Positions 27,740 to 35,752 of a stretch of 63,383 nucleotides of DNA are shown one piece after another. Position numbers and translations under genes: made by a program. The notes beneath the pieces are model-generated. The model saw only the letters and a list, made by a program, of their open reading frames with translations. It did no database searches and was not told the DNA's origin. The stretch is from Paracoccus sp. (in: a-proteobacteria) (GTDB lineage Bacteria; Pseudomonadota; Alphaproteobacteria; Rhodobacterales; Rhodobacteraceae): contig NZ_JAUVVF010000002.1 of the NCBI RefSeq assembly GCF_030604785.1, positions 76,041 through 139,423 on the forward strand. The letters run 5' to 3'. How positions within the stretch are numbered: position 1 is the first letter of the stretch; each line of letters opens with the position of its first letter.

Positions 27740-28615
27740 ATGAACATGACGGCGGCATATGACGATCGGGACGGCTGGATCTGGATGGATGGCGAACTGG
27801 TCGCCTGGCGCGAGGCGAAGGTGCATGTCCTGACCCACGCCATGCACTACGCCAGCTCGGTCTTCGAGGGCGAGCGTTGCTATAACGGCAAGATCTTCAA
27901 GAGCCATGAACATTCGCTGCGCCTGATTGAATCGGGCCGCCTGCTGGACATGCCGATCCCCTATACGGCCGACCAGATCGACGCCGCCAAGGAAGAGGTG
28001 CTGCGCGCCAACGGCTTCGAGAACGCCTATGTCCGCGTCGTCGCCTGGCGCGGCTCGGGGCTGGATATGGGCGTCTCGGCCGCGCGCAACCCGGTCCGCA
28101 TGGCGGTCTGCGCCTGGGAATGGGGCAGCTATTACGGCGACGCGAAATGGCAGGGCGCGAAGCTGGACGTCGCCAAGTGGAAACGCCCCTCGCCCGAGAC
28201 CATCCCCACCGCCGCCAAGGCCGCCGGCCTCTACATGATCTGCACCATGTCCAAGCACGCCGCCGAGGCCAAGGGCTGCTCGGACGCGCTGTTCATGGAC
28301 TGGGAGGGCTATGTCGCCGAAGCCACCGGCGCCAACATCTTCTTCGTCAAGGACGGCGAGATCCACACGCCTCTGGCCGACCGTTTCCTGAACGGCATCA
28401 CCCGGCAGACGATCATCCAGATGCTGCGCGACAAGGGCTTCACCGTCCACGAACGCCGCATCCTGCCCGAGGAGCTGGAAGGCTTCAGCGAATGCTGGCT
28501 GACCGGCACTGCGGCCGAGGTTACGCCGGTCGGCCAGATCGGCGACTGGCATTTCCAGGTGGGCCAGATCACCCGCCAGGTCGCCGAGGATTACGAGGCG
28601 CTGGTCCGCGCCTGA
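27740..28615 (+). CDS. ilvE: Branched-chain amino-acid aminotransferase
   Basis: 291 residues, a class IV PLP-dependent aminotransferase that makes or degrades Leu, Ile and Val with 2-oxoglutarate. The expected catalytic lysine is Lys160 (PTAAKAAG); VFEGERCY and EATGANIFFV are typical fold-type IV segments. The start at 27740 is preceded by GGAGGA at 27731-27736. It is followed by a strong hairpin inside an opposed repeat pair. Confidence 0.95.
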   Translation: MNMTAAYDDRDGWIWMDGELVAWREAKVHVLTHAMHYASSVFEGERCYNGKIFKSHEHSLRLIESGRLLDMPIPYTADQIDAAKEEVLRANGFENAYVRVVAWRGSGLDMGVSAARNPVRMAVCAWEWGSYYGDAKWQGAKLDVAKWKRPSPETIPTAAKAAGLYMICTMSKHAAEAKGCSDALFMDWEGYVAEATGANIFFVKDGEIHTPLADRFLNGITRQTIIQMLRDKGFTVHERRILPEELEGFSECWLTGTAAEVTPVGQIGDWHFQVGQITRQVAEDYEALVRA

Positions 28616-28653
28616 GACCGGGAAGGGGGCTCCGCCCCCATCGCTTCGCGATT

Positions 28654-28724
28654 CCCCCGGGATATTTGGACCAAGGCAAAGCACAGGTCCTGTCTTTGCC
28701 TTGGCCGGAAATATCCTCGGGGGG
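28654..28724. repeat. Opposed gene-end repeats around the ilvE terminator (copy 3)
   Basis: CCCCCGGGATATTTGG (28654-28669) faces CCGGAAATATCCTCGGGGGG (28705-28724). Between them CCAAGGCAAAG...CTTTGCCTTGG and ACAGG/CCTGT form a stem of about 16 bp with one bulged C (28671-28704). The right arm continues with G/C-rich hairpins to the stop of the 61-residue minus-strand gene. The arrangement mirrors map/yqgE: one copy per convergent gene. Confidence 0.7.
28671..28704. terminator. Bidirectional hairpin terminator after ilvE
   Basis: CCAAGGCAAAG (28671-28681) pairs with CTTTGCCTTGG (28694-28704), extended inward by ACAGG/CCTGT. It has no long T-run, but it is a stable stem exactly between two convergent genes. 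Confidence 0.55.
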
Positions 28725-28781
28725 AAGGCGCAAGGCGCCTGGGGGGCAGACAGCCCCCCTTCTTCTTTCGTCTTGGTGCCG

Positions 28782-28967
28782 TCAGGCGGAATGGCCGCGC
28801 ATGATGCGGGCATATTCGACCGCGCGGCGGCTCTCGTCCCGGGTCTGGGGCCTCTTGTGCAGGCTGGTGATGCTGGGATGGGGTCCGGCCTCGCGGTCCT
28901 GACGGACGAAGGCGCGCAGGCGCGCCGTGCCGGTGCTGCGGGGTCGGTCGGTCACGTGCTTCTTCAT
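28782..28967 (-). CDS. Small basic protein of unknown function (61 aa)
   Basis: 61 residues, Arg-rich (MKKHVTDRPRSTGTARL...YARIMRGHSA), no cysteine, no membrane segment. It is accepted as a real gene because AGGAGG lies 7 bases before the ATG, a TATACT box lies further upstream, and the terminal repeat follows its stop. I do not recognise the family. Composition suggests nucleic-acid binding, but that is only inference. Confidence 0.6.
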   Translation of the reverse strand: MKKHVTDRPRSTGTARLRAFVRQDREAGPHPSITSLHKRPQTRDESRRAVEYARIMRGHSA

Positions 28968-28993
28968 GGTCGATCCTCCTGTCGCGGGGGGAC

Positions 28994-29022
28994 AGTATAG
29001 GACCGAATCGGACCGATTAGAA
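28994..29022 (-). promoter_or_regulatory. Promoter with helical-phase direct repeats before the 61-aa gene
   Basis: On the minus strand TATACT (28999-28994) forms a good -10 element, with TTCTAA (29022-29017) 17 bases upstream. The spacer holds two GGACCGA copies (29000-29006 and 29010-29016 on the plus strand) exactly 10 bases apart, as expected for an operator bound on one DNA face. Confidence 0.4.
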
Positions 29023-29026
29023 CCCG

Positions 29027-29491
29027 TCAGGCCGCGCGGATGCCCTGTGCGGCGGCCAGGACCGCGTGCAGCGCCACCGGGTCGTCATTGGCACGCAGCT
29101 TCGCGCGCAGATCGGCGTCGCGCAGCGTGCGCGAGACCAGGGCCAGCGCCTTGAGGTGATCGACGCCACCCGTTTCGGGGGCCAGCAGCGCGAAGACCAG
29201 ATCGACGGGCTGGCGGTCCACCGCGTCAAAATCCAGCGCCTTGTCCAGCCGGATGAACAGGCCCGCGACCATGTCCAGCCCGTGCAGCCGCGCATGGGGC
29301 AGCGCGACGCCCTGTCCGACGCCCGTCGGCCCGAGGCTCTCGCGTTCCTGGAGCGCGTCGAGCACTTCGGGGGCGGGAAGCCCGTATTCTGCCTGTGCCA
29401 GTTCAGCCAGTTCCTGGAACAGCCTCTTCTTCGAGGTGAGCTGTCCGAGCGAGCGGACGGCTCCGGGCTTGAGGATTTCGGCAATCTGCAT
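29027..29491 (-). CDS. ptsN: PTS IIA-like nitrogen-regulatory protein
   Basis: 154 residues, the EIIA-Ntr fold. The phosphorylated histidine is His66 (GVALPHARL). It receives phosphate from NPr/PtsP and regulates potassium transport, nitrogen and cell-envelope functions in proteobacteria. It follows hpf, the classical gene order downstream of lptB (usually with rpoN between, which is absent here). Confidence 0.94.
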   Translation of the reverse strand: MQIAEILKPGAVRSLGQLTSKKRLFQELAELAQAEYGLPAPEVLDALQERESLGPTGVGQGVALPHARLHGLDMVAGLFIRLDKALDFDAVDRQPVDLVFALLAPETGGVDHLKALALVSRTLRDADLRAKLRANDDPVALHAVLAAAQGIRAA

Positions 29492-29516
29492 GCGGTCGCG
29501 ACTTTCCCAAGATAGG

Positions 29517-29542
29517 CGCCCCCGCCACTGGTGGCGGGGGCG
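29517..29542. other. Strong 12-bp inverted repeat between hpf and ptsN
   Basis: CGCCCCCGCCAC (29517-29528) is the perfect complement of GTGGCGGGGGCG (29531-29542). The T-rich tail (TTTTCTTC) follows only on the plus strand, while both flanking genes are on the minus strand. In the hpf-ptsN mRNA it would therefore form a stem without a U-tract, more suitable for partial attenuation or RNA processing than for full termination. Confidence 0.55.
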
Positions 29543-29569
29543 TTTTCTTCGTCTGCGGCGCGAGGCGGA

Positions 29570-30145
29570 CTAGCCGTTTCCGCGCGGGTCGATCCAGCCC
29601 ACATTGCCGTCGTCGCGGCGGTGGACGACGTTCACGCCGCCATGTTTCTCGTTGCGGAACACCAGAAGCGGCGCCCCTGCCAGTTCCATCTGCATCACCG
29701 CGTCGCCCACCGACAGCGTCGGGACGCGGCTTTCCATCTCGGCGATGATGATGGGTTCGAGGCTGTCGCCCGTCGATTCCCACTCATCCTCGTCGGCGGC
29801 CAGCACATAGCTGCCGGCCTCGCCAAAGACAACAGGCTCGACGCGGTCCTTGTGATGGTCCTTGAGGCGGCGCTTGTAGCGGCGCAGCTGCTTGTCCATG
29901 CGCTCGCGGCAGGATTCGAAGGCGGCATAGACCTCGGTCGCGGCGCCCTTGGCCTGAACGGTCAGGCCGGTGGACAGATGCACCACCGCGTCGCAGGTGA
30001 ACTGATGTGCATCCTTGGAGAAGGTGACCGTCGCATCGGTGGGGCGCTGCGAGTATTTCTCGATCGTCTCGCCCAGTTCGGATTTGACATGCGTGGTCAG
30101 GGCGTCCCCGACATCGATGTGTTTTCCGCTGATCGTGTAGCGCAT
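29570..30145 (-). CDS. hpf: Ribosome hibernation promoting factor, long form
   Basis: 191 residues. The N-terminal HPF/YfiA domain (MRYTISGKHIDVGDAL, residues 1-100) binds the 30S subunit. The C-terminal domain (about 130-185, PIIIAEMESRVPTLSVGDAVMQM split around its core) dimerises 70S into inactive 100S ribosomes. AGGAGG lies four bases before the ATG at 30145; an adjacent ATG at 30148 is too close to it. Length identifies the long form. Confidence 0.93.
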   Translation of the reverse strand: MRYTISGKHIDVGDALTTHVKSELGETIEKYSQRPTDATVTFSKDAHQFTCDAVVHLSTGLTVQAKGAATEVYAAFESCRERMDKQLRRYKRRLKDHHKDRVEPVVFGEAGSYVLAADEDEWESTGDSLEPIIIAEMESRVPTLSVGDAVMQMELAGAPLLVFRNEKHGGVNVVHRRDDGNVGWIDPRGNG

Positions 30146-30250
30146 CATGCCTCCTCTTCGGTTGCCCGCGCCGTGACGGGACGGCCCGCGGGCCGCCGCG
30201 CGTCTGCGCGGGGTGCGCGCAGGGGGGCCGAGGCCGCCCCTGCATATCTC

Positions 30251-30280
30251 AATTTGGTGACAGCGCGCCCCTCCTGTCAA
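30251..30280 (-). promoter_or_regulatory. Candidate promoter of hpf-ptsN
   Basis: On the minus strand TTGACA (30280-30275) with CAAATT (30256-30251) after an 18-base spacer. It lies about 105 bases before the hpf start in the 188-base gap after lptB. The -35 box is ideal, the -10 box poor; a heat-shock or other alternative sigma factor is possible. Confidence 0.35.
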
Positions 30281-30333
30281 CGGCCAGCCACGGCGGCGTG
30301 ATCGAAAAAGCGGTCCTTTGCGCGAGGGGGCGC

Positions 30334-31074
30334 CTAGGCCATGCGGAAGCCTTCGCCCAGATAGACCTCGCGGACGCGGGGATCGGCGACGATCTCGTCG
30401 GTCGTGCCCGACATCAGCACATGACCGTCATGCAGGATATAGGCGCGGTCCACGATGCCAAGCGTCTCGCGGACGTTGTGATCGGTGATCAGCACGCCGA
30501 TTCCGCGCGATTTCAGATCGTGGACCAGACCGCGGATCTCGCCCACGGCGATGGGATCGACGCCCGCGAAGGGCTCGTCCAGCAGCAGGAAGGCCGGGTT
30601 CGAGGCAAGGCAGCGCGCGATCTCGGCCCGACGTCTTTCGCCGCCGGACAGGGCCAGGGCCTGCGCCCCGCGCAGATGGGTGATCGAGAAATCGGCCAGC
30701 AATTCCTCGAGCCGGTCGCGACGGTGGCGCGGATCGTCCAGCGCGACCTCGAGCACGGCCATGATGTTCTGCTCGACGGTCAGGCCGCGAAAGATCGACA
30801 TTTCCTGCGGCAGGTAGCCGATGCCCATGCGGGCGCGGCGGAACATCGGCAGGCGCGTCGCGTCCTGGCCGTCGATGATGACCTGACCCGCATCGGGCAC
30901 GACCAGCCCCGCGATGCAGTAGAAGCATGTCGTCTTGCCCGAGCCGTTCGGCCCCAGCAGCGCCACGACCTCGCCCCGGCGCAGATCGACCGACACCTCG
31001 CGGATGACCAGCCGGTTGCGATAGGACTTGCGTAGCTTGCGGACCTGAAGACCGTCCCGGGGCGCGTCGGGCAT
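30334..31074 (-). CDS. lptB: LPS export ABC transporter ATP-binding protein LptB
   Basis: 246 residues. Walker A is GPNGSGKTT, the ABC signature LSGGERRRAEIARC, Walker B FLLLDEPFAGVDP, and the switch histidine lies in ITDHNVRETL. LptB dimers power LptF/LptG encoded at 326-2538. Its ATG overlaps the lptA stop (TGATG), so lptC-lptA-lptB are coupled. Confidence 0.96.
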   Translation of the reverse strand: MPDAPRDGLQVRKLRKSYRNRLVIREVSVDLRRGEVVALLGPNGSGKTTCFYCIAGLVVPDAGQVIIDGQDATRLPMFRRARMGIGYLPQEMSIFRGLTVEQNIMAVLEVALDDPRHRRDRLEELLADFSITHLRGAQALALSGGERRRAEIARCLASNPAFLLLDEPFAGVDPIAVGEIRGLVHDLKSRGIGVLITDHNVRETLGIVDRAYILHDGHVLMSGTTDEIVADPRVREVYLGEGFRMA

Positions 31075-31571
31075 CAGTTCCCCCCGCCCTGCTGGCCAGG
31101 TTGCAGAATGGTGCGGACGCGGCCCTCGACACGGGCGGCGCCGGTGGCCAGATCGACCTCCATCCGCTGGCCGGTCAGCACGTTGCCGCCCTGCGCCAGG
31201 ATCACGTCGCCGATCAGCGTGACCTGCCCGGCCTCGACATCGTAAAGCGCCTCTTGCGCCTCGGCCGCGTCGTCGCCCGAGACCAGCGTCACGTCCCCTT
31301 CGGCCCGAAGAGAGCGGATGCGGGTCGTGCCGCCCTCGGCATAGGTCACGTCGACGCGGCCGGCCGACAGCCGCATCGCGCCCTGCCCGATCACGACATT
31401 GCCGGTGAAGACCGCCGTGCCGTCGGACTGGTTCACCGCCAGCGCATCGGCGGCGATCTCGACCGGGGCCGAGGTATCGGCGCGCATGCCGCCGAAGGTC
31501 AGGTTCTGGCCCCAGGCCGGAAGCGCGACCACAAGGGCCAGAGCGGGCAGATAGCGAAGCATCTTTGTCAT
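31074..31571 (-). CDS. lptA: LPS transport periplasmic bridge protein LptA
   Basis: 165 residues with a signal peptide (1 to about 21, ...VALPAWG) and the OstA-like beta-jellyroll repeat region (ADALAVNQSDGTAVFTGNV and GEV-type strands). LptA monomers stack into the periplasmic bridge between LptC and LptD. It ends in a short Gly/Gln tail. Confidence 0.93.
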   Translation of the reverse strand: MTKMLRYLPALALVVALPAWGQNLTFGGMRADTSAPVEIAADALAVNQSDGTAVFTGNVVIGQGAMRLSAGRVDVTYAEGGTTRIRSLRAEGDVTLVSGDDAAEAQEALYDVEAGQVTLIGDVILAQGGNVLTGQRMEVDLATGAARVEGRVRTILQPGQQGGGN

Positions 31572-31583
31572 CCTTCGGGCGGC

Positions 31584-32159
31584 TCAGGGCTGGTATATCA
31601 GACGCACACCGCCCGAGAAATTCAAGACCGCGGCACCCGTCGCGCCCTCGTCGCCGGGTTCCAGCCGCATCCGGCCGGCGCTGATCCGGCCAAAGGGCGC
31701 CTCGGCCTCGATCCCGTCATCGGCGGCGATCTCGGACCGGTCGGTGGCCGCGTCGATGCGCGGCGCATCCATCTGCCAGCCGGTGCTGGTGGTCATGCGA
31801 ACCCCGCCATCCAGCCGGATGCGGCCATCGGCCAGCCCGCCGGTCGGCGCGACCAGCATCGCGGCCAGGCCGTCGGGGCGCTGCCAGTCCAGTTGCAGCG
31901 CCTCGGCCTCGGCCCGCTCTCGGTCGGGGCGCGCGGCGCTGGCCGTCAGGCTGATCCGGGCGCCGTCCTCGGTGACAGCGGCATATTCGGGCGCGACAAG
32001 GCGCGGATCGCGGGCCATCGCCTCGGCATCGACCTGCGCATAGGGGATGCGCGATTCGGTCTCGGAGCCGCGCGAGAACAGGAACAGCGTGGACAGCATC
32101 GCCAGCGCCGCCAGAGGCAGGATCACACGCAGCGACCGAACGATGCGAGTGCGGTCCAT
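31584..32159 (-). CDS. lptC: LPS export periplasmic protein LptC
   Basis: 191 residues with a single N-terminal membrane anchor (about 12-30) and a periplasmic jellyroll domain. LptC accepts LPS from LptB2FG and passes it to LptA. It lies three bases after kdsD and 12 bases before lptA in the operon. Confidence 0.9.
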   Translation of the reverse strand: MDRTRIVRSLRVILPLAALAMLSTLFLFSRGSETESRIPYAQVDAEAMARDPRLVAPEYAAVTEDGARISLTASAARPDRERAEAEALQLDWQRPDGLAAMLVAPTGGLADGRIRLDGGVRMTTSTGWQMDAPRIDAATDRSEIAADDGIEAEAPFGRISAGRMRLEPGDEGATGAAVLNFSGGVRLIYQP

Positions 32160-32162
32160 GCG

Positions 32163-33134
32163 TCACACCAACCCGGCGCGCAGGCAATCGTGAATGTGCA
32201 GGATGCCGACCGGGCGGTCGTCCTCGACCGTGAAGAGGCAGGTGATCTTGCGCGCCTGCATCTCGGCCAGGGCGGCGGCGGCCAGGGCCTCGGGCTCGAT
32301 CACGCGGGGGCTGCGGGTCATCACCTCGTGGGCGCGACGCGACAGCAGGCCCTCCATGTGGCGGCGCAGGTCGCCATCGGTGATGATCCCGGTCAGACGC
32401 CCGTCCGCATCGGTGACGCCGGTGACGCCGTAGCCTTTCTGGCTGATGACCAGAAGCGCCTCGGACATGGGGGCGTCCTGCGCGACAAGGGGCAGGTCGC
32501 GGCTGGCCAGATCGCCGACCTTCGCCAGAAGCGCACCCAGCTTGCCGCCGGGATGGAAGGTGCGGAAATGTTCGGGGGTAAAGCGGCGATGCTCCATCAG
32601 GGCGATGGCCAGCGCGTCGCCAAGCGCCAGCGTCATCGTGGTCGAGGTCGTGGGCACGATCCCGTTCCCGCAGGCTTCCTGAGCCTGGGGCAGGACCAGC
32701 CCCACGTCCGATTGCCTGAGCAGCGTCGAGCCGGGCCGCGAGGCGACGCCCACCAGCGGGATCTTGAAGCGCCGCGTATGGGCGATCAGGTCGGCCAGTT
32801 CCGGCGTCTCGCCGCTATTGGACAGGACCAGCGCCAGATCGGCCTCGGTCACCATGCCCAGATCGCCGTGGCTGGCCTCGGCAGGATGGACGAATTGCGC
32901 CGGCGTCCCGGTCGAGGCCAGCGTGGCCGCGATCTTGCGCCCGACATGGCCCGACTTGCCCATGCCCGAGACGATCACCCGCCCCCGCACCTGAAGCATC
33001 ATCGCGACCGCGCGCGAGAATTCGGCCCCCAGACCCGAGGCCAGGGCCTCGAGGCCCGCGATCTCGGTGGCGATCACACGCCGCGCCGTTTCGATGTAAT
33101 CCGCCACGCGCCCGCTCCTGCTTTCGGTCGTCAC
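32163..33134 (-). CDS. kdsD: Arabinose-5-phosphate isomerase (KpsF/GutQ/KdsD)
   Basis: 323 residues: a SIS sugar-isomerase domain (VSGMGKSGHVGRKIAATLAST split around its core, residues about 50-190) followed by two CBS domains (about 210-320). It converts ribulose-5-phosphate to arabinose-5-phosphate, the first step toward Kdo for LPS, which fits its place beside lptCAB. The start appears to be GTG at 33134. A 9-bp hairpin (33146-33166) separates it from rnd. Confidence 0.93.
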   Translation of the reverse strand: MTTESRSGRVADYIETARRVIATEIAGLEALASGLGAEFSRAVAMMLQVRGRVIVSGMGKSGHVGRKIAATLASTGTPAQFVHPAEASHGDLGMVTEADLALVLSNSGETPELADLIAHTRRFKIPLVGVASRPGSTLLRQSDVGLVLPQAQEACGNGIVPTTSTTMTLALGDALAIALMEHRRFTPEHFRTFHPGGKLGALLAKVGDLASRDLPLVAQDAPMSEALLVISQKGYGVTGVTDADGRLTGIITDGDLRRHMEGLLSRRAHEVMTRSPRVIEPEALAAAALAEMQARKITCLFTVEDDRPVGILHIHDCLRAGLV

Positions 33135-33145
33135 AATCTGTCGGG

Positions 33146-33166
33146 GCCGGGCGCATCGCGCCCGGC
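33146..33166. other. 9-bp hairpin between rnd and kdsD
   Basis: GCCGGGCGC (33146-33154) pairs with GCGCCCGGC (33158-33166) around a three-base loop. There is no T-tract on the minus strand, so it is more likely an mRNA processing or attenuation stem than a terminator. Confidence 0.35.
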
Positions 33167-33194
33167 GGCCCGGTTTCGGCCAAGGCCGGTCCGT

Positions 33195-33809
33195 TCAGTG
33201 CCGGAAGATGTCGCCCTCATCGCCCCAGCCCAGAAGGTCCAGATGGGCGCGCGCGGGCAGAAAGTCAAAGCAGGCCTGCGCCAGACCCAGCCGGTTCTCG
33301 CGCTTCAGCCGTTCCTCCAACGCCTCTTTCAGGCGGTGCAGATACAGCACGTCGGATGCCGCATATTCCAGCTGCGCGTCGCTCAGATCCGTCGCGCCCC
33401 AGTCGCTGGTCTGCTGCTGCTTGCTGACATCGACGCCGACCAGCTCGTTCAGCAGATATTTCAGGCCGTGCCGATCGGTATAGGTCCGCACCAGCTTCGA
33501 GGCGATCTTGGTGCACCAGACCGGCGAGGTGACGACGCCGAAGGCGTTTTCCAGCGCGGCGATGTCGAAGCGGCCGAAATGGAACAGTTTCAGCACCTTG
33601 GGATCGGTCAGCAGGCGCGTCAGGTTCGGCGCCTCGGTCTGGCCGCGATCGATCTGGACCAGATGCGCCTCGCCGTCGCCCGACGACAGCTGCACCAGGC
33701 ACAGACGGTCGCGGCGGGGATCAAGGCCCATCGTCTCGGTATCGATGGCCACGACCGGGCCAAGGTCCAGATCGTCGGGAAGATCGTTGGGATAAAGGTG
33801 AATGCTCAT
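33195..33809 (-). CDS. rnd: Ribonuclease D (short form)
   Basis: 204 residues, DEDDy 3'-5' exonuclease domain only: VVAIDTETMGL (first acidic pair), FHFGRFDIAAL and YAASDVLYLHRL (the Tyr-containing Exo III). The HRDC domains of E. coli RNase D are absent, as is usual in alphaproteobacteria. It trims tRNA and other small RNA 3' ends. It heads the rnd-kdsD-lptCAB-hpf-ptsN set. Confidence 0.9.
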   Translation of the reverse strand: MSIHLYPNDLPDDLDLGPVVAIDTETMGLDPRRDRLCLVQLSSGDGEAHLVQIDRGQTEAPNLTRLLTDPKVLKLFHFGRFDIAALENAFGVVTSPVWCTKIASKLVRTYTDRHGLKYLLNELVGVDVSKQQQTSDWGATDLSDAQLEYAASDVLYLHRLKEALEERLKRENRLGLAQACFDFLPARAHLDLLGWGDEGDIFRH

Positions 33810-33946
33810 CGTCTGCTGCCTCGGACCACTTGCCGGACTGCCTTGCGCCGGCCTCGCCCTCTCAGACCAGAAACGGCGCGCGCGTTCCAGCGAAAATCGG
33901 TCCGCCCGCAGGTTTCGGCCGCGCCGTCAGGGGCGGACGGTCGGCG

Positions 33947-33985
33947 ACAAAAAGCGACCGGCGCCACGGATCGGGCGCCGGTCGC
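33947..33985 (-). terminator. Rho-independent terminator of the DUF892 gene
   Basis: A 12-bp perfect stem (33954-33965 with 33974-33985) is followed on the minus strand by TTTTTGTC. It lies just past the stop at 34007 and isolates the stress block from the rnd-kdsD-lptCAB set. Nothing else is visible in the 197-base gap 33810-34006. Confidence 0.88.
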
Positions 33986-34006
33986 GGTCTTTCGTCGCAA
34001 GGCGGG

Positions 34007-34522
34007 TCAGATATCGGCGCGTTCTTCGGATGCGGCCAGCGCGATGTAACGGCGCGTCACCGCGTCGATGCTTTCATGCAGCGCGGCAGCCATGCGCCGT
34101 TCCTCGTCGAGGTTCTGGCGCAGTAGCGGCACCGAGGCGCCCGCGCCGCAGATATCGGCCGCGCTGATCAGCGAGACATAGGCCGCGATCTCGAAATTCT
34201 CGAAGGCGTGGTTGGCAAAGGTGTTCTTGAGGATCTCGTCCGAGGCGAAGGTATGGCCGACCGCCGCCATGCTGCCGCTGAGCGACAGGCCCATATCCTT
34301 GAACCCCGAAGCCGAGGCTCCGACGCCGTCGAGAACCTCGTCCAGGCGCTTGATCTGGTCCTCGGTCTCGCGGATGTGACGTTCAAGCAGGGCGGACACT
34401 TCGGGGTAATGTTCAAGCCGGTTGACCTGCGGCTGCATGATCGACAGCGCCTGCTTTTCCATCGCATGGGCATTGCGCAGCCCGTCGACGAACACGTCCT
34501 TGGCACTCATCGTGCTGGCCAT
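34007..34522 (-). CDS. Ferritin-like DUF892 (YciE/YciF type) protein
   Basis: 171 residues, all-helical, with the DUF892 pattern: FVDGLRNAHAMEKQAL at the N-terminus and acidic/His residues spaced along the helices (ERHIRETEDQI, HAFENFEIAAY, LDEERRMAAALHESID). YciE/YciF-like proteins are ferritin-fold, stress-induced in enterobacteria, and their chemistry is unclear. AGGAG precedes the ATG. It has its own EcfG-like promoter (34554-34578). Confidence 0.88.
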   Translation of the reverse strand: MASTMSAKDVFVDGLRNAHAMEKQALSIMQPQVNRLEHYPEVSALLERHIRETEDQIKRLDEVLDGVGASASGFKDMGLSLSGSMAAVGHTFASDEILKNTFANHAFENFEIAAYVSLISAADICGAGASVPLLRQNLDEERRMAAALHESIDAVTRRYIALAASEERADI

Positions 34523-34553
34523 GATGTTTCTCCTGTCTGTGGGGGGACCGGTG

Positions 34554-34578
34554 AACCGGCGGGGGCAAGCTTTGGTCC
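34554..34578 (-). promoter_or_regulatory. EcfG-type promoter (one mismatch) of the DUF892 gene
   Basis: On the minus strand GGACC (34578-34574), 16 bases, GGTT (34557-34554). The consensus -35 is GGAAC, so there is one mismatch. Distance to the ATG at 34522 is about 32 bases. Confidence 0.5.
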
Positions 34579-34600
34579 CCGCCCCCGCCGGCCCCCGGTG

Positions 34601-34807
34601 CTAGTAGGTGCCCGGCGGGTCGCTGGCCGGAAAGGATTCGTCCGACCGCTCGTCGATGTCGGACCAGGCCGGGGGCGGGTCGCGCATCTGCTCGGGTCCG
34701 GCATCGCGGACGGGTGCAGAGGCGCGGGCCTCGGGGCGGTTGCGGGCCAGGCACAAGAGCAGCGCGCCCCCCGCCAGACCCGCGCAAAAGGCGGTGAACC
34801 TGTTCAT
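34601..34807 (-). CDS. Small membrane-anchored protein with DESFPASDPP tail motif
   Basis: 68 residues. One N-terminal hydrophobic segment (about 5-20), then a hydrophilic Pro/Asp/Glu tail containing SDESFPASDPPG near the C-terminus, a motif I recall from small alphaproteobacterial proteins of unknown role. It lies ten bases after the SDR gene, so it is in the same EcfG-like unit. Confidence 0.65.
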   Translation of the reverse strand: MNRFTAFCAGLAGGALLLCLARNRPEARASAPVRDAGPEQMRDPPPAWSDIDERSDESFPASDPPGTY

Positions 34808-34817
34808 GCCGCGCCCC

Positions 34818-35675
34818 TCAGATGATGGGCTGGCCGCCGGTCACGGCGATCGTCGCGCCCGAGATGTAGCTCGAGACGGGCTCGGCCAGCATCACGAAGG
34901 CCGAGGCCAGCTCGACCGGCTGCGCGGGGCGGCCCATCGGGTAGTTCTGGCCGAAGGTGCTGACCTTGTCGCCCGGAAAGCTGGCCGGGATCAGCGGGGT
35001 CCAGACCGGACCGGGCGCCACGACATTCGCGCGGATGCCGCGTTCGGCCAGCATCTGGGCCAGACCGGCGGTGAAGTTCTGGATCGCGCCCTTGGTCGTC
35101 GCATAGGCCAGCAGGTCCGGGCTGGGCTGGTCGGCGTTGACCGAGGACGTGTTGATGATCGAGGCGCCCTTGCCCATATGCGCCAGCGCCGCCTTGGTCA
35201 GGTAGAACATGGCGTCGATATTGGTGGCGAAGGTATAGCGCCATTCCTCGTCGCTGATATCCTCGATCCGCGAGAAGCTGCGCTGATGGGCGGCGTTGTT
35301 CACAAGGATGTCGATGCGGCCGAAACGCTCGGCGGTGCGGGTGATGACCTCGCGGCAATTCTCGGCATCCGACAGGTCGGATTCGATCACCAGGCATTCG
35401 CGGCCCGCCTCGCGGACCAGCCGGGCGGTGTCTTCCATGTCCTCGGTCTCGTCCAGACAGACCAGCGCCAGATCGGCGCCCTCGCGGGCATAGGCGATGG
35501 CGACGGCCCGGCCGATGCCGCTGTCGCCGCCGGTGATCAGGGCCACCAGACCCTCCAGTCGGCCCGCGCCGCGCCAGCTGTCCTCGCCATGATCGGGCAC
35601 CGGGTCCATCTTGCGAAAGCTGCCGGGCAGATCCTGTTCCTGCTTGGGAAAGGGGGGGTGCGGATGGTCGGTCAT
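34818..35675 (-). CDS. Short-chain dehydrogenase/reductase (YghA/YhdF-like)
   Basis: 285 residues. A Pro-rich N-terminal extension of about 40 residues precedes a Rossmann fold with TGGDSGIGRAVA (cofactor), NNAAHQ, the catalytic Ser (NTSSVNA) and Tyr-Lys (AYATTKGA). This long N-terminus with TGGDSGIG marks the general-stress SDR group (GsiB/YhdF/YghA-like), often glucose dehydrogenase-like with unknown substrate. It is first in a unit with an exact EcfG-like promoter. Confidence 0.9.
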   Translation of the reverse strand: MTDHPHPPFPKQEQDLPGSFRKMDPVPDHGEDSWRGAGRLEGLVALITGGDSGIGRAVAIAYAREGADLALVCLDETEDMEDTARLVREAGRECLVIESDLSDAENCREVITRTAERFGRIDILVNNAAHQRSFSRIEDISDEEWRYTFATNIDAMFYLTKAALAHMGKGASIINTSSVNADQPSPDLLAYATTKGAIQNFTAGLAQMLAERGIRANVVAPGPVWTPLIPASFPGDKVSTFGQNYPMGRPAQPVELASAFVMLAEPVSSYISGATIAVTGGQPII

Positions 35676-35722
35676 GCGCTGTCTCCTGCTTGCGGCCCGC
35701 CGGGTTGCGGGCCGGGCGTCAG

Positions 35723-35747
35723 AACCGGCGGATCGCCCAGATGTTCC
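35723..35747 (-). promoter_or_regulatory. EcfG-type promoter of the SDR / 68-aa protein unit
   Basis: On the minus strand GGAAC (35747-35743), 16-base spacer, GGTT (35726-35723). It lies about 48 bases before the SDR ATG at 35675 and just past the stop region of the upstream DUF2243 gene. Confidence 0.72.
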
Positions 35748-35752
35748 CGGTT

